NCBI GenBank assembly: GCA_951812335.1
Contig: OX638293.1
Span: forward strand, 2,439,584-2,503,583
Direction: 5' to 3'
Length of the DNA stretch: 64,000 bases
Origin: Rhodothermales bacterium
Lineage (GTDB): Bacteria > Bacteroidota > Rhodothermia > Rhodothermales > VXPQ01
The position numbers and the translations under genes are program-made. Every line of letters begins with the position of its first letter. Within the stretch, counting starts at the first letter, position 1. Of the stretch, positions 62,941 to 64,000 are shown piece after piece. The notes under the pieces are model-generated. The model made no database searches. It saw only the letters and a list, made by a program, of their open reading frames with translations, and had not been told where the DNA came from.

Positions 62941-63942
62941 CGCAAGAGATCGAACAGGCGCCCGGACATACGGCGTGTGTTCTTCGAAATTCAGAAGCGT
63001 TTCGAGCGTGTCCTGCATAGTGTCCTGCTCCATGAGCGCCGTACGCAGTAAACCGGCGTTCCGGAATCCCTTGAAATACCCTCCGTAATGCCGCCGCATC
63101 TCAAGTACCCCCTTCCTCTCGCCCAGCCATTCGCATTTCAACGCAAGATGCTCGGCTACCACGGCGAGACGCTCCTCCCAGCCGGGCGGATCCATCTTCT
63201 CGCCCGTCTCCAGCCAGGCCTTCGTTTCCCGGAAAATCCATGGGTTGCCGATCGCGCCCCGCCCGACCATCACGGCATCCACGCCCGTCTCGGCGAACAT
63301 GTCCCGTATTTTGACCGGATCGGTGGCGTCTCCGTTGCCGATGAGCGGAATGTCCTGCACGCCCTCCTCCCGGATGCGGCGCAGCCATTCCCAACGGGCA
63401 TCGCCGCGGTACATCTGACTGCGTGTCCGGGCATGTACGGCCAGCGCAGCAATGCCCGCTTCCTCCAGCAGGCGCGCCACCTCTATGATCCGGATAGAAT
63501 CGTCATTCCAGCCCAGACGCGTCTTGACCGTCACGGGCCGCGTGGCGCGTTCGATCACCGCTTCGGCGATCTCCAGCATCTTCGGTAGATTGCGCAGAAT
63601 ACCCGCCCCACCGTCCTTGCATACGACCTTTCGGACCGGGCATCCGAAATTGATATCGATCAGGTCCGGGTTGGCTCGGTCAACGAGAGATACCGCTTCC
63701 CGCACCTGTTCGACATCGCCGCCGAACAATTGGATACCGACCGGTCGCTCCTCTTCATAGATATCCAGCTTTTGCAGGGAATCTTTCGCATCGTAGACCA
63801 ATCCTCCACTGGAGATAAACTCGGTGTAGAGCAAATCGGCCCCGTACCGCTTGCACAGGATGCGGAACGGCGGATCGCTCACATCCTCCATAGGCGCGAG
63901 AAACAGGGGATACCTTCCGAATTCGAGAGAACCGATGCGCAT
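62836..63942 (-). CDS. dusB: tRNA-dihydrouridine synthase (DusB-like)
   Basis: A 368-residue FMN enzyme that reduces uridine to dihydrouridine in the tRNA D-loop. Landmarks: FLAPMEDVSDPPFRIL, IQLFGGD, IDINFGCPVRKVVCKDGGAG with the catalytic Cys, VTVKTRLGW, AVHARTRSQMYRGDARW and GNGDATDP, VMVGRGAIGNPW. The body ends near residue 325; the last 40 residues (RAPVRSLASRRKVAARPV) are a basic extension encoded opposite the DUF445 gene and may be non-essential. Confidence 0.95.
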   Translation of the reverse strand: MRIGSLEFGRYPLFLAPMEDVSDPPFRILCKRYGADLLYTEFISSGGLVYDAKDSLQKLDIYEEERPVGIQLFGGDVEQVREAVSLVDRANPDLIDINFGCPVRKVVCKDGGAGILRNLPKMLEIAEAVIERATRPVTVKTRLGWNDDSIRIIEVARLLEEAGIAALAVHARTRSQMYRGDARWEWLRRIREEGVQDIPLIGNGDATDPVKIRDMFAETGVDAVMVGRGAIGNPWIFRETKAWLETGEKMDPPGWEERLAVVAEHLALKCEWLGERKGVLEMRRHYGGYFKGFRNAGLLRTALMEQDTMQDTLETLLNFEEHTPYVRAPVRSLASRRKVAARPVLSRTVRGVSVESLSGAPMRSGSHQ

Positions 63943-64000
63943 GGACTGGCGAATAAAGGAAACAGGGTGAACTCCGGCAGCTAAAAAAGGGAATACCTGC

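Overview
The window looks like a chromosomal segment of a marine, Rhodothermales-like member of the Bacteroidota/Rhodothermota. I infer this from TonB-dependent receptors with an N-terminal carboxypeptidase-regulatory-like domain, a PorV/PorQ-type porin, DUF6588-, DUF4249- and choice-of-anchor-B-type proteins, moderately high GC and mostly weak Shine-Dalgarno signals. No complete transposon or prophage was found. There is one tRNA gene and about 50 supported protein genes.

Layout. 1-5.1 kb: ECF sigma factor with a clear terminator, a 30-residue membrane peptide, and a translationally coupled pair (BNR-type lipoprotein, then a three-domain kinase/M23/aminotransferase). 5.3-11.4 kb: three secreted propeller-type proteins (choice-of-anchor B, YncE-like, FG-GAP lipoprotein). 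11.4-15.2 kb: moeA, moaA and a MATE exporter. 15.3-18 kb: small periplasmic and outer-membrane proteins, then a dead tyrosine recombinase. 19.1-25.8 kb: an outer-membrane operon (TonB receptor, large secreted protein, PorV-like) behind an AT-rich leader with a strong hairpin. 26.1-30.6 kb: a four-gene sugar-oxidation operon (two TIM-barrel isomerase-like proteins, Gfo/Idh/MocA, PmoA/DUF6807), divergent from a Tsx/OmpK-like channel. 32-37 kb: BCCT transporter, PIG-L deacetylase, DUF6580 protein. 37-40.2 kb: an accessory patch with tandem repeats, a VapBC-type toxin-antitoxin pair, gene remnants and several copies of a mobile-looking repeat. 40.2-46.5 kb: TIM-barrel protein, GH3 glycosidase, internally deleted carboxylesterase and a two-subunit GMC dehydrogenase. 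46.5-57 kb: tRNA-Thr, class II DAHP synthase, TonB receptor with DUF4249-like lipoprotein, mnmA, SDR, ridA, apt and a cell-wall amidase. 56.2-58.7 kb: sigma factor, membrane partner and coiled-coil protein. 59.2-63.9 kb: Mla-type lipid transport (mlaE, mlaF, mlaD), DUF445 protein and dusB.

The most unusual signal is a dispersed repeat family, apparently non-autonomous, whose ends carry GGATACTCTGATCAAA or its variant GGATACTCTGATTAAG. I found eight copies: one near-complete 264-bp element with a long internal inverted repeat, one half-element, one internally deleted copy, two mini-palindromes, one copy whose end is fused to a different hairpin, and two solo ends. Seven of the eight lie within about 20 bp of a start or stop codon. 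One supplies the last codons and stop of a coiled-coil gene, another interrupts a Cys-rich reading frame, and another abuts the start codon of a lipoprotein gene. No cognate transposase is present in the window.
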